DNA from: Scilla litardierei
Taxonomy: Eukaryota; Streptophyta; Magnoliopsida; Asparagales; Asparagaceae
DNA: 64,000 nt
Direction of reading: 5' to 3'
NCBI GenBank assembly: GCA_030789695.1
Contig: CM061142.1
Span: 604,695,659-604,759,658 of the forward strand
Both the position numbers and the translations under genes were made by a program. Shown piece after piece: positions 11,140-22,393 of the stretch; the first letter of the stretch is position 1, and the number at the start of each line of letters is the position of its first letter. Below the pieces are notes generated by a model, which searched no databases, was not told the DNA's origin, and saw nothing but the letters and a program-made list of their open reading frames with translations.

Positions 11140-11866
11140 TGTTACTGCACAGGTACGAATCCAGTTTGGATATCCGCATACCCGACCCATTTAGCTTCCA
11201 CAACTCGATACCCCCCCCACTCATAGCAGGGTACCACTGAGTCGGATGGCTGGGTCATTCGACCGTTAGGATGGCGCTAACATTCAGGGGGAAAAGTTAA
11301 TTTGACCGAGTAAATAGGCAGCCGTTAACTCGAATCCTGGAGAAGATCATGCCCTAATAAATGAAGAATGGTTACACATCACCTACAAATAGCTCAAAGA
11401 ACGAAGGTAGATGCTCTCCAAATTTCCAAGGTACGAGGCTAAGACATAGAACTCTACCTTCTCAGCTTACATTTCTTATATTCGAGCTTGTGCCGCCAGT
11501 CTTAAGACGAAGCTCCGTGGGTCGATCTCAGCTGCACCAAGCTCCTCTCTTCCTTAAGTTCCATACTAACTTAGGTATCAGAGGGGATTTGGGTCGGAAC
11601 CCAGATCCGACCCCCCTAACGGTCCATGTGGTGCAGATTGATGGTCGATATCCAACACCGAAGGTCGGCGTCGAGCTTCCCATCCTCGAACGATCGACGC
11701 AGCTACTGCCTGAAGATCGTCTGAAGGTCGCATCATCCCCAACCACCATTACTCGACCCTGGTTCCTCCAACTAAGGGTCATACTCCAACCGCTGACGAG
11801 ACTCCAATTCATCATCTCGAGTCTACGTCAGTTTGACAACTGTCTCGATCAATTTTGGCCTTAACA
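11140..11866 (+). repeat. 5' LTR of Tat-1
   Basis: TGTTACTGCACAGG to CTTAACA, 727 bp. It aligns along its length with 19350-20051. A TATA-like CTACAAATAGC lies at about 11381-11391. The 5' LTR keeps a segment near 11595-11622 that the 3' copy lacks. Confidence 0.88.
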
Positions 11867-11869
11867 GTT

Positions 11870-11887
11870 TGGCACCGTCTGTGAGAA
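11870..11887 (+). other. Primer binding site of Tat-1
   Basis: TGGCACCGTCTGTGAGAA, three bases after the LTR end. This is the PBS style seen in Tat-lineage elements. I do not assign the tRNA. Confidence 0.7.
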
Positions 11888-12055
11888 CCATGAGTCGACA
11901 TCCCGATCGATGAACTACTCGACTATGTCGACCCGCCCATCCACATCCTCCGAGGTTGCTACGAGACCTCCCAGCGTCGGACTCATCAGCATGATAACGG
12001 GAGGTCCCCACACTCGGCGTTATCAACCTCCCTCCAAAGCTCCTACGCTGGGAGG

Positions 12056-12508
12056 TTGATGACAGTATCCGTGGGTCGAAAGTGCACCAGAGATTCTACA
12101 CAACCTATCTCTTTCTCAGATGAAGATCTAGAAGGTGTAGAACTACCGCACGATGATGTCATCGTCGTCACGGCCACAATCAAAGTGATCACAGTGAAAA
12201 GGTTGCTTGTTGATACCGGATGCTCGTGCGACATACTCTTCATCACTACGTTGGAGAGGATGAAAATTTCATCTGTGGAGTTGACGCCTTGTATGAGACC
12301 CCTAGTGGGATTCACCAGACATTCCGCCCCGATAGCGGGCATCATCACCTTACCGGTTACCCTTGGTACGTATCCTCGACAAATTACTCACCTAACCAGT
12401 TTCATGGTGGTGAAGATCAACTCGGTGTATGACGGGATCATCAGAAGATCACTACTGAATGCCATAGAAGCGGTGGTCTCAACCTTTCATCAGATGATCA
12501 AGTTCTAG
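12056..12508 (+). pseudogene. pol: Tat-1 aspartic protease
   Basis: Retroviral-type protease domain. The active site LLVDTGCSCDILF lies near 12205-12243, preceded by a VTATIKVITVKR strand, with a hydrophobic C-terminal half (YDGIIRRSLLNAIEAVVSTF). Length and spacing fit Tat proteases. It begins only about 170 bases after the PBS; the intervening DNA has no capsid or zinc-knuckle sequence, so gag has been deleted. The frame ends at a TAG at 12506 and the downstream part of pol is in other frames. Confidence 0.8.
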
Positions 12509-12558
12509 ACCCCCGATGGAGTCGAAAAAGCAAAAGGGAATCAGAAACAGGCGCAGTC

Positions 12559-13508
12559 ATGTTACATGATGTCCAATGCCCTGAGGAGGATCGAGTAAGC
12601 AGATCCAGTCGATCCACGATCAAAGATCGATGGCATGTCGCAGTTGAAGAAACGGAGAGCATTCGAGTCTCCAAAGAGGAAGGAAAAACTGTCTCTATTA
12701 GGTCGCTGCTCCCTCAAGACCTAACGGAACAGTTAATCGCCCTACTAAGAGAGCATGCCGACATCTTTGGTGGACCCCAAAGGATATGCCTGGCATCGAC
12801 CCCAAGGTGGCATCCCACAAGCTGGAGGTCGACCCGACCTCCAGACCCATGAAGCAAAAGAAGAGAAACATGGGAGGCGAAAAGATGAAAGCTGCGATCG
12901 AAGAAGTGGATCGACTTCTAGAAGCTGGCTTCATTCGAAGAGTCAAGTACCATGAATGTCTCTCAAACATCGTGATGGTCAAGAAGGCGAACAACAAATG
13001 GCGAATGTGCATTGACTTCACTGACCTCAACAAAGCGTGCCCGAAGGATAGCAACACTCTGCCACGAATCGACCATCTGATCGACAGTGCTTTTGGCTAC
13101 GAGCTTCTTAGCTTCATGAACGCCTTCTCAGGATATAACCAGATTCAGATGGCACCAGAGGATGAGGAGAAAACTTCTTTCATCACTGATCGAGGTATTT
13201 TCTGTTACACCAAAATGTCATTCAGTTTGAAAAATGTAGGGGCCACATACCAACGCATGATGAACGACGTCTTCGAGGCTCAAATAGGAAGAAACTTAGA
13301 AGTCTACGTCGACGACATGCTGGTCAAGTCAAAGAATCCAACGGATCATGTCGCAGACCTCCGGGAGATATTTGCACAGATTCGACGATACAACCTTCGG
13401 CTAAACCCTGCCAAATGTACCTTCGGGGTTTGCTCGGGGAAGTTCATCGGTTTCATGCCGACGAATCGAGGGAGGCCAACACCGACTAGATCACTGTCAT
13501 CATCATGA
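12559..13508 (+). pseudogene. pol: Tat-1 reverse transcriptase
   Basis: RNA-dependent DNA polymerase. The pre-RT linker is in one frame (12559-12780, ending ADIFGG). After a frameshift near 12780 the RT core runs from about 12786 to 13470: the MPGIDP start, KWRMCIDFTDLNKACPKD, FSGYNQIQMAPEDEEKTSF and the catalytic YVDDMLVKSK (about 13306-13335). All the visible RT blocks are present and the YVDD site is intact. The frame is lost again near 13470, before the RNase H part. It reads through Athila B's 3' region in the same orientation as B but is unrelated to it. Confidence 0.88.
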
Positions 13509-13575
13509 TGAAGGAGCCTTCGACTCCAAGAGAGCTCCAGAGGCTGAACGGAAGGATAACATCCTTGGACGGTTA

Positions 13576-14220
13576 TTGTCTAAATCAGCCGAGAGATCAT
13601 TGCCTTTCTTCAAGGTGTTGAGAAAGGCGATATCCTCCGCATCAAATGGTAGGAAAGTCATCGAATGGGATGCAGATTGCAAAAAAGCTTTCTTCGAGTT
13701 GAAGGAGTACCTTCGCACCCCACCGCTCCTAACCAAGCCAGATAAAGATGATCAGCTCATCATCTACCTGGCTGCCATCGAGGAGGCCGTAAGTTCGGCG
13801 CTCATCAAAGAAGACGCATGGCTATAACGGCACATCTACTACGTCAGTCAGGTTCTATGAGGTGCGGAGGTCAACTACTCGAGGATCGAAAAGATGGCTT
13901 TCGCACTTGTCCAATCCGTAAGGAGGCTGCCACCGTATTTCCAAGCGCACACCATCTTGGTCCTCACCGACACTCCCTTAGAGCAGACCCTGAAGAGGCT
14001 CAATCGTTCAAGGAGGATGACGAAATGGGGGGTCGAACTAAGTGAATTTGACATCCAGTTTAAATCAAGGACCACCATCAAAGGGCAGGCTCTCACCGAC
14101 TTTATCGTCAAACTCACCTGCAACGATGGCCCCTGTGAAGAGGTATATGCAACTAGCGCACTACCTGAGGCTACCCCCTCGTCCTCAACAAGCATCAACC
14201 CACCAAGCAGAGCGAAAGAC
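13576..14220 (+). pseudogene. pol: Tat-1 RNase H (first)
   Basis: Continuation of pol in one frame from 13576, with stops at about 13825 (TAA) and 13858 (TGA). It contains the RT connection (FELKEYLRTPPLL), then the decayed Ty3-type RNase H (LVLTDTPLEQTLKR, about 13957) and the WGVELSEFDIQFK block (about 14026). Both internal stops could come from a C-to-T change. The same frame continues into the second RNase H. Confidence 0.75.
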
Positions 14221-14620
14221 GTAATTGAAGACGAGGGAACCTGGATCATACAAGTCGACAATTCAGCCACACAAGCTGGAAGGGGGGCCGGAATAATCGT
14301 CTGAACATCAGCGGACGATATATTCGAATACGCCCTTCGCTTCGATTTCCAAACCACTAATAATGATGCGGAATATGAAGCAGCCATCAACGGACTCCGA
14401 CTGGCTCGAGCCCTAGGGGTGAGAGTGGTCCAACTACTCAGTGACTCCAACCTCATCGTCCACCAACTGTACGGGACCTTTGAGGCCCGCGAAGCCTCGA
14501 TGCAAAATTATATGCACATCGCCAAAGCAGAACTCGCCAAATTCACACGCGTAGAAATCCATCATGTGCCAAGGTCAAAGAATCACTGAGCCGAAGCCTT
14601 GTCAAAACTTGCATCCTCCT
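14221..14620 (+). pseudogene. pol: Tat-1 second (archaeal-type) RNase H
   Basis: The extra RNase H that distinguishes Tat elements from other Ty3-Gypsy lineages. WIIQVDNSATQAGRGAGIIV (about 14242-14301) carries the first acidic residue, TTNNDAEYEAAINGL (about 14359) the second, and LLSDSNLIVHQL (about 14437) the third. The end is the HVPRSKNH-AEALSKLA block (about 14570-14614). In-frame TGA stops at 14302 and about 14587 inactivate it. It lies between the first RNase H and integrase, as expected. Confidence 0.85.
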
Positions 14621-15969
14621 CGCCCTCGGGACTCGCTCGGACCGTGTATGTACAACGCCTACTCCATCCCAGCGAGCTGGCAGAAGAGCTGCTAAGCCTC
14701 GACCAAGAGATCACTTGGATGGACCCGATAATCTATTACCTAAACACAGGAGAGAAACCGACTGACCCAGTAGAAGAACGAAAGCTAGAAAGGAAGGCCT
14801 ACCAATTCGTCCTGCTAGATGGTTCATTGTACAGAAGATGATGGACCAGGTATGACATCTTCCCATATCTTAAATGTTTAGCCCCACAGGAAGCGCACTA
14901 CGTGATCCAGGAGATCCACGAGGGCGACTGCAGAAACCACTGCGGAGGAAAATCCATAGCCTTGAAGGCCATAAGACAAAGGTATTTTTGGCCAACGATG
15001 TTCATAGATGCCATCGAATACGTTCGACGGTGCTCGACCTGCCAAAAGTTCTCAATGGTCAGCTCGACCCCACTAACAGATCTGATCCCCATCGCCAGTC
15101 CAGTTTTTTTTGCCAAATGTGGACTAGACCTCCTTGGACCATTCAAGCCAGCGAGTGGGCAATGGAGATACTTAACAGTGGTGATCGACTACTTCACAAA
15201 GTGGATCGAAGCAGAACCTCTGTCTCGAATCACCTGGAAGGAAGCTCGAAGCTTTGTCTGGAAGTCCATCGTCTGTCGTTTTGGCATCCCACAATCCATA
15301 GTGACAGACAATGAGACACAGTTCGACAGCACCGGCTTCAGAGACTTCTGCTCAGAGCTGAAGATCAAGTTGCACTACGCCTCCATCGCCCATCCCCAGT
15401 CGAACGGCTTGGCAGAGTCAGCCAACAAAAGCATCCTCGGGCCCCTGCGGAAGAGAATAACCTGGCTCGAAGGAACTTGGCCAAACGAAATCCCTGACAT
15501 ACTATGGTCGTACAGAACGACCCACAAAACCTCGACAGAAGAAACATCGTTCATATTGTCCTACAGATGCGAAGCCGTCGTCCCAGTCGAGGTCAATGAG
15601 CAACCGCTTCGTCTCCAATACTATGATGAAGAAAGAAACTCAGAAGGCCTCGAGCTCAACCTACAACTGGTGGACGAGGTCTACGAACGAGCGTTAGTGA
15701 CCCTCATCGAACAAAAATGATGCATGGCCCGCTATTTCAACTCGAAGGTTCGCGAACGCAACTTCCGTGTGAGCGACTTGGTGCTGTGTAAAGCCGCTTT
15801 CACTCTCGAGATTCTCAAGCAGGGGAAGCTCACTGTGAAGTGGGAAGGACCCTACACAATGATCTATGTACTCGGTCCTGCCACATACCAACTCACTACT
15901 TTGGATGATAGAGAACTTCCTCATCCCTGGAACTCTGAGCATCTACGGAAGTATTATCAATTGTACTAA
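14621..15969 (+). pseudogene. pol: Tat-1 integrase
   Basis: DDE integrase, in the same frame as the RNase H parts. The zinc-binding HHCC region lies at 14910-15050 (HEGDCRNHCGG, CSTCQ). The catalytic core has the first Asp in CGLDLLGPF (about 15121), the second in IVTDNETQF (about 15302) and the Glu in NGLAESANKS (about 15405). The C-terminal part ends at about 15966, just past WEGPYTMIYVLGP (about 15841-15880). Only two stops interrupt it, at about 14840 and 15718. This is the best preserved pol part of Tat-1. Downstream begins a tandem repeat array. Confidence 0.88.
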
Positions 15970-16059
15970 CAGGGTAAAATGAGCGAAATCCATCTTCATC
16001 TTTTATCATATGCATGTTCATTATGAATACAAAGTAGATCGTTCTTTGACATCAGTCGA

Positions 16060-16475
16060 AATACTCTCGTCGGTCGTAATTCGAAGGGGCCTCGCCACTC
16101 GCCACCGAACGACCCTTGTCGGTCGTAAGTCGAAGGGCCTCGCCCCTCGCCACCGAATGACCCTCGTCGACCGTAATTCGAAGGGGCCTCGTCCCTCACC
16201 ACCGAATGACCCATGTCCTCAGTCGTAAGCCGAGGGATCCCCCCGCAATCCCCAATACTCGTCGGCCATAAGTCGAAAGGCATCGTCCCTCTCCACCGAA
16301 TGACCCTCGTCGGCCATAGGTCGAAGGGGCCTCGTCCCTCGCCACCGAACGATCCATGTCCTCAGCCGTAAACCGAGGGATCCCCCCTCGCCACCGAGCG
16401 ACCTCCGATAATCGTCGACCATAAGTCGAAGGGGCCTTGTCCCTCACCGTTGGATAACCTTGGTGCATATGTCGA
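16060..16475 (+). repeat. Tandem array of about 50-bp units in Tat-1
   Basis: About eight diverged copies of a unit that reads roughly CGTCGGTCGTAAGTCGAAGG, GGCCTCGTCCCTCGCCACCG, AATGACC. It lies between integrase and the antisense gene, the usual place for arrays in Tat elements. Open frames on both strands here are by-products of the repeat. Confidence 0.9.
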
Positions 16476-16759
16476 AAGAGCTTCGCCCCTCTCTACCCAA
16501 GGACACATGATTCATGGTTTAAAAGGTTACATTCATTGATTGAATACGCCTAAGCTATCCACGACATAACTTGCCTAAAGATTTCTATGAAATTTCAAGT
16601 TCGGTCATTGTGGGGCCATACCCACACAGATATTCAAATAAAGGAGAAATACAAATAAAGGAGAAATGAAAGGTCGCAAAAAGTTATTTTCATTTATTCA
16701 AATAAAAGAAAATTACAAAACAACAAAACAGAGGGCCTGCCGGCCTAAAAGGGAGGGGG

Positions 16760-18987
16760 AGCGCTTCCTGACACAAAAACGTTGGTAAAAGCGTCCATCG
16801 CCTTTGTGAACTTTGTCGTAAGCTCCGTCTTCGCCCTTATAGTGGCCTCCTGGAGACCTGCGACTTTGGCTTGAAGCTCGGCCATCTCCGCCTTGCAGGC
16901 TTCCACCTACCTCTCAGAGTCACAAGCTTTGTCCCGAAGCTCAATTGTCTCCTTCTTGTAGGCGTCGAGCTCCTCCTCAAGGTGGGACCTCTCCAACCGC
17001 CACTGAAGCTCGGTAAATTTGTAGAGGTCTGATAGAGATGACATGCTGTCCTTAGCATTTGAAGCCTCCCACTCGACTGCCACCTTTTCTGCGAGGGCCT
17101 TCCCCAAGGCCTCCTCCACCTCCTATGCACATGCCTCGAGGCCAAGCGCTTTGCGCTCTGCGTCTGCCTCCTACCAACCTCCGTCGATCAATTCGACAAC
17201 TTAACGGCGCAGCACGGCTCTGAGAATGGACATCTGCAAAAATGAGGGTTAGTCAAAACAACGACTGACTTGGACGTCGATAAATAAAGGCTCAGATAAC
17301 ATACCTGGAATCTGCCCCCACGAAGAAGTTGGCCATCCTTTCGAGATCCAACCTCTGCAGGAGCTCCAGATCCTTGGGGAGAATTGAGTTCTCCACCAAC
17401 CTGGCAGTCGTCCCGAAGTCACTCAAGGCCGACTCCTCCTTTCCTATAGCGAAGGGAGGTAGATGATAGTCACCTTGGACCGGCCCCGAGGATCGAGACG
17501 AGAGCCGATTGAGCAGTAACACTTGATCAAACTCCCCAGGGATCGAGCCAACCAAAGGAGCAGGCGACACGATGTCACCCCAAGGCTACTGATCCAGAAG
17601 GGATGCCATGGAGGCCTGAGACACCGAAGGGGTCTCCACCACCTCCGGAGGCCCGAGAGGAGCGACCCCCTTACCTTTCCCCATGGGATCCTCCTCCTCC
17701 ACTCGCCTCCTCTTCGGAGACTCCTCCTCCCCATTGGAGGGCATATCCCTCTTCTCGCCGACCGCTTCAGTCGGCTCAACAACATCGGTAGCGTCGACCG
17801 ACCACCTCCTGTGGCACTGTGACCACGACGGAAGCCAAGGGCACAGGGGGCCGCACAGGATCTTGGCTGGAGTCCTCCCTCGAAGAGGCTTGGGAAGAAG
17901 GCCTGGATGCCTGCCTAGTCTCTCCCCCTTTGGAAGAAGAGCTCTGGTGGACGTGGAGAGGAGACCGAGAGCTAGATCCATCAACGCGTGCACTCGACCG
18001 GTCGACGCGGGTACCCGACCTTTCGACCGTCCTCTTCTTCTTACATTGTTCCTTCCAGACTCGGTCCAAAATGGACTCGCCACTGCGTCGGCTACCGTTG
18101 GTCATATCTACAGACAACGAACATAATTATCGTGAGTGGCAGAGATAAATATATAGATTCGAGATACATTACCCGGGCTCCATAGAAGGATATTTAGCGT
18201 GTGATCATTCAGCAAATACTGAATCGACCTATCTTGTCTCGGTCAACTCAAGAGAGACTTCATTGCCTCGGCCTCGCGCGATGACAACCTGGCTCTGACC
18301 TCATCCAAAGACAACCGAGACTCCACTGCAAGCTCATGATTCGGAGAACTCCAACCATTGAGCAACGATCCCAGATCAGGAAGAATGACAAAAACGAAGG
18401 TATCCGACCATCCAGGGTCAGAAATTGGAAGTTCATATATAAGCCTCCTACCCGGGCGAGCAGCGCTATGGTACCACACTCGGTGAGGGTCGACTATTAT
18501 CCTAAAGAAATACCCAATTAGCCTAAGGGTCAGACGGACTCCACAAAGCTTGCACAACTCGATGAAGCCAACTAAGGGAGGGAAAGCCTGAGGAGCGAGT
18601 CTACAGATGGAAAGCTCTGAAGAGCACAGAACATCCATAATGAAGGGGTGAATGGGGAATCGAAGTCCTAAGAGAAAAGATTTGAGATACACCCAAACCT
18701 CACTTTTCCGTGGAAAACACACTCTCATCCGAATTTGGCACTCTAACCCTAAAGGGATCACAGAAGCAACCTCGCCAAACCTCGGCAGTCAGATCGAGGA
18801 AAAACCTAGGGGCCATCTCTAAGATGACTTCGGGAACCTTCGACCCCCGATCCCTTCGACGAATGGGATGGCTTGGCTCAATCCAAACTCCTTTTCCCTT
18901 CCCATGAACTTCCACGCATCGAGTGGGCCAAAGGCGCGCCATAAGCTCCTTATAAGTCAGCTCCTTGAGTACGACCGGAGAAAACAT
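16760..18987 (-). pseudogene. Tat-1 antisense ORF (Transposase_28 / putative gypsy-type transposon family)
   Basis: Gene on the strand opposite pol, next to the 3' LTR, as known for Tat elements; its function is not established. It opens at the ATG at 18987 (MFSPVVLKELTYKELMARLW). After a one-base shift near 18705 comes the conserved core EVWVYLKSFLLGLRFPIHPF, with SICRLAPQAFPPLVGFIELC and WYHSAARPGRRLIYELP, to about 18250. A Ser/Arg-rich middle follows (18105-17600), then LELLQRLDLERMANFFVG (about 17350) and a coiled-coil C-terminus rich in Glu/Lys/Leu (17119-16907). Two stretches look like introns: 18172-18108 and 17304-17234 (GTATGT ... TTTTTGCAG). Several shifts and stops make it a pseudogene. 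Confidence 0.75.
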
Positions 18988-19349
18988 GCCTGACGAACCT
19001 AAAAGAGAGTCAAAATCAAAGAAGGGAGATACCTTGAGAAGGAACAGGCGATCTAGGAGAGACGACGCTGGAAGCAAGCTTGTGAAACAAGGAAGATGAT
19101 GAAGCAGAAAGATCTCAACCTTTTCCTCGCTTTTTCTCTTATATATGAAGAAAACCAATAGGCTGACACCCAATGCCCGACACATGTCTGATGCCAGCCA
19201 CCAGAAACAGCGGAGATCGCTCCAAAGGCGTAAGGGTTTTGGCGGCATAAATCAAATCAGATGTTTCAAAAACCGTGTGCATTTAAGGTGATTACTCATC
19301 ATTCGGTCTGTGTTAGCGTGATTTCTGAGGCGCAAATGATGGAGGCCAT

Positions 19350-20051
19350 TATTAGTGCACGGGTATGAATCCAATTTGGATATCCGCATACCCGACCCAT
19401 TTAGCTTCCGCAACCCGATACACCCCACTCATAGCGGGGTACCACTGAGTCGGACGGCTGGGTCATTCGACATTAGGATGGCGCTAACATTAAGGGGAAA
19501 AAGTTAATGGGGCCGGGTAAATGGGTAACCGTTAACTCGAATCCCGAATAAGATCGTGCCCTAATCAATGAGGAACGATTACATTTCACCTACAAATAGC
19601 CCAAAGAACGAAGGTAGAGGCTCTCCAAAGTTCCAAGGTACGAGGTCTAAGACATAGAACTCTACCTTCTCAGCTTATATTTCTTATATTCGAGCTTGCG
19701 CCGCCAGTCTTGAGACGAACCTCAGTGGGTCGATCTCAGCTGCACAAAGATCCCTCTCTTCCTTAAGTTCCATGCTAACTTAAGCATCAGAGGGTATTTG
19801 GGTCGAGTCCATATGGTGCAGATCGATGGTGGCTATCCAACGCTGAGGGTCGGTGTCGAGCATCCCATCCTCGAACGGTCGATGCAACTACCGCCTGAAG
19901 ATCGTCCGAAGGTCGCATCATCCCCAAGTACCATTACTCGACCTTGGTTCCTCCAACCAAGGGTCCTACTCCGACCCCTAACGAGGCTCCGATTCAGCAT
20001 CTCGAGTCTACGTCAGTTTGATAACTGTCTCGGTCAATTTTTGCCTTAATA
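19350..20051 (+). repeat. 3' LTR of Tat-1
   Basis: Aligns with 11140-11866 but with many substitutions and one loss of about 25 bases. Its ends are TA ... TA rather than TG ... CA, both explained by C/G-to-T/A decay. A TATA-like CTACAAATAGC lies near 19590. Confidence 0.85.
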
Positions 20052-20056
20052 GAGTG

Positions 20057-20340
20057 TTATATTAATTCTTTCTCCATATATATCTTTTACTCTCTATATG
20101 TCACTTGAGTTCACCTCTCAAGGCTACTTATACCGCATACATTCCCAAAAATCCCATACAAAATAAAAGCTAGCACCAAAAAAGTACAAAAAGCCAAAAA
20201 GGAGCCAAAAATCAAAAAATACAAATATTATTGCGTCTACAAAAGTCCAAAAATAAAAATGAGAAACAAATATTATCGACCGAGCGCTATGTCGGCAGAC
20301 TTCATATTTTGCCTTTCTTATTGGGTTTCAGGTTGGTTTT
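20057..20340 (+). other. Athila B 3' tail and junction with Athila C
   Basis: No gene. A-rich sequence (AAAAAGCC, AAAAAGGAGCC repeats near 20180-20260), as is usual in Athila 3' noncoding regions. A single GACCGAGCGCTATGTCGG sits near 20278. The exact B/C join could not be placed. Confidence 0.4.
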
Positions 20341-20665
20341 GCTGTAAAACCCGAAACTAATGGATTTTGTATATAAACCAAATAGTTTTTAGATTAGATT
20401 AAGCTTTAATTTACTGCTGGAAACCTTAGAGCTATTGGAGAGGCAATTTTTCTTGGGATATTGTTTTGCAATTGAAATCTTGTTAGCTATTCCTTTCTCT
20501 TTGATTTTTTGATATGTTGTTTTATATTACTTCCTCTTCGCATTGATATTAGTTTCATGATGTTTTCCTGAGCAAGTATGTCAATCTCCATTGCTCTCAC
20601 TTTTGTAGCATAGGCATGCTAGAGTAGTGAGTATATAAGGCTTAGGGAGGATCCATAGGATCTTA

Positions 20666-22393
20666 TGTAGTGCCATGTATAGCTACTGCACATGTACTAG
20701 AGGGGGGGTGAATAGTACTTTTAAATAATAGTGAGAGTTATTCCTAATTATCGTGCAATTAACAAACAACAATGCGGAATAACAACGATCAACAAGAATA
20801 AATGCAAAGGCAAACAAATGGTTTAATGGGTTCGGATCCACCCAAGTCTCCCCGACTTGTTCCTGGTGATCCTACGTCCCAACCACCCGGATCCCCTCCG
20901 GATACTTGAGTTAGCAACCCTAACTCAAGATTTCCACTATGAAGTACTTGTGAAAAACCTTCACAAGTCAAATCATACACAAAGTAATTTGTGACTCCCA
21001 CAACCCGGGATCACAACCACACTCTCACAACCGAGAGTGAAACTTACAATTCAAATATGAAATGAAATAAACACTTACCTACAAAATCCTATGCCTTGAG
21101 TAAATCTTACCAAATTAGGGCAAGGAGGGATTTTGAGGAAGATGATGCCACCAAACCCTAGCTTCAAGAAGATGACCAGCAATGGAAGCCTAGGGTGGAG
21201 TATAGTGACTAGAATCAAGCTCTTGGCTTGAGAAGCTCACAATGGAGAGAATCTCTCTTGAGAAAGATGGCTCAAAGAGTGAAGGGAGAGATTCTTGTGA
21301 GGGAGAGAGAGCTTTGAATTAACTTGGGAGAGCTCTTCTTTTAGGTCTGAAATTGCTTGGAAATAGGACCTCTAACCTTGCCTCAAACGAATCAGGTTTG
21401 AATTTGTATAGGCAAGGAAAATCGTGTTGGAAAAGATCCCAACGGCTCTATTCTGAACCAGACTAGTCGGTCAAAGAAGGATCACTGACCGACTAGTTCA
21501 TCAACTAGTCGGTCGGTGATACAACGTAGACCTACTAACGGTTGAACAGCCAAAAGGTCGAAGTACAGGAGATGACAACTAGTCGGTCTAGGAAGACTTG
21601 CCGACTGACTAGTTTCACAACTAGTCGGTCGGTGAATGATCTTTGACCGACTAACAGTCGAAATAGAGTAGGTTGACTTGAAGATGAATTAGTCGGTTTA
21701 AGAACAAATGCCGACCGACTAGTTTCTCAACTAGTCGGTTGACAAACGTTCTTTGACCGACTAACTCGAAACAGTAACTCAGGCTGTACAGAGGCAAGCA
21801 CAACTAGTCGGTCCAAGAAGGATTCATAACCGACTAGATCGTCATCTAGTCGGTCGGTGACTCTTCTTTAACCGACTAACTATAGTCATAGAAAGAGCTG
21901 AATAAAGAGAGGCAAACTAGTCGGTTCATGTAGAGTTGCCGACCGACTAGATCGTCATCTAGTCGGTTGGTGACTCTTCTTGAACCAACTAACATGCACT
22001 CGAAGCCGAGGGAAGAAGCGATAGGCTTCGGGAAAGTTTCTATTGGCTTCTAAGATTATCCTAGCTCTAAGATATGAGCGAAATGAAGATTATAAAGTAA
22101 GTCCTACTCAAGGCTTAACATTCTAATCTATGAAGCTAGAAGACTATAAAATAAACCTTACGAGCCGTCTTCAAAGCTTCAATCTTTATTCCTCTTGACT
22201 TCAACATTGCTCCTTGAGCTTCAACGAAACTCCAGGCACACGATCACGTGTATTGAGAAGTCTTGAGATGTCTCTTTTGATGTACGTGGTATTTTGGCGA
22301 CGATCTCCATAACTGCGCTCACAAATAAGTTAGTATATATCATTTATGTTTGCTCATCATCCAAAACCAAATCTGGGGAATCAATACACAACA
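20666..22393 (-). repeat. 3' LTR of the SIRE-like element (left copy)
   Basis: 1728 bp, TGTAGTGCC to ACACAACA on the plus strand. It pairs with 25905-27635. The TATA-like site, intact in the right copy, reads as plus-strand GAATTTGTATAGG near 21397 here. The small frame at 20789-21001 lies in the LTR and is not a gene. Confidence 0.93.
21460..21996 (+). repeat. ACTAGTCGGT hairpin cluster in the left LTR
   Basis: Five short hairpins with 10-bp stems and 4-nt loops. Stem CCGACTAGTT/AACTAGTCGG has loops CATC, TCAC and TCTC; stem CCGACTAGAT/ATCTAGTCGG has loop CGTC (twice). Single ACTAGTCGGT and ACCGACTAAC half-sites lie between them, with a loose period of about 90-120 bases. Confidence 0.92.

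Larger units (their letters stand above)
11140..20051 (+). mobile_element. Tat-1: Tat-lineage Ty3-Gypsy element with antisense ORF, gag missing
   Basis: A complete LTR-to-LTR structure of about 8.9 kb. 5' LTR 11140-11866; PBS 11870-11887; protease, RT, RNase H, second RNase H and integrase on the plus strand (12056-15969); tandem repeats (16060-16470); an antisense gene (18987-16760, minus); 3' LTR 19350-20051. Flanks TAGTG (11135-11139) and GAGTG (20052-20056) are a one-mismatch 5-bp target duplication. Second RNase H plus antisense ORF place it in the Tat lineage. Only about 170 bases separate PBS and protease, so the usual gag is gone. The LTRs have clearly diverged and the 3' LTR has TA instead of TG and CA ends: an old insertion. 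Confidence 0.88.

Noticed and set aside
16996..18148. Plus-strand frames at 17523-18185 as genes
   Set aside because: They are the reverse complement of the antisense ORF of Tat-1, which has the conserved protein text.
21460..21996. CRISPR-like reading of the ACTAGTCGGT cluster
   Set aside because: Spacing is uneven, the repeats occur in both orientations, and it is inside an LTR of a plant retrotransposon.
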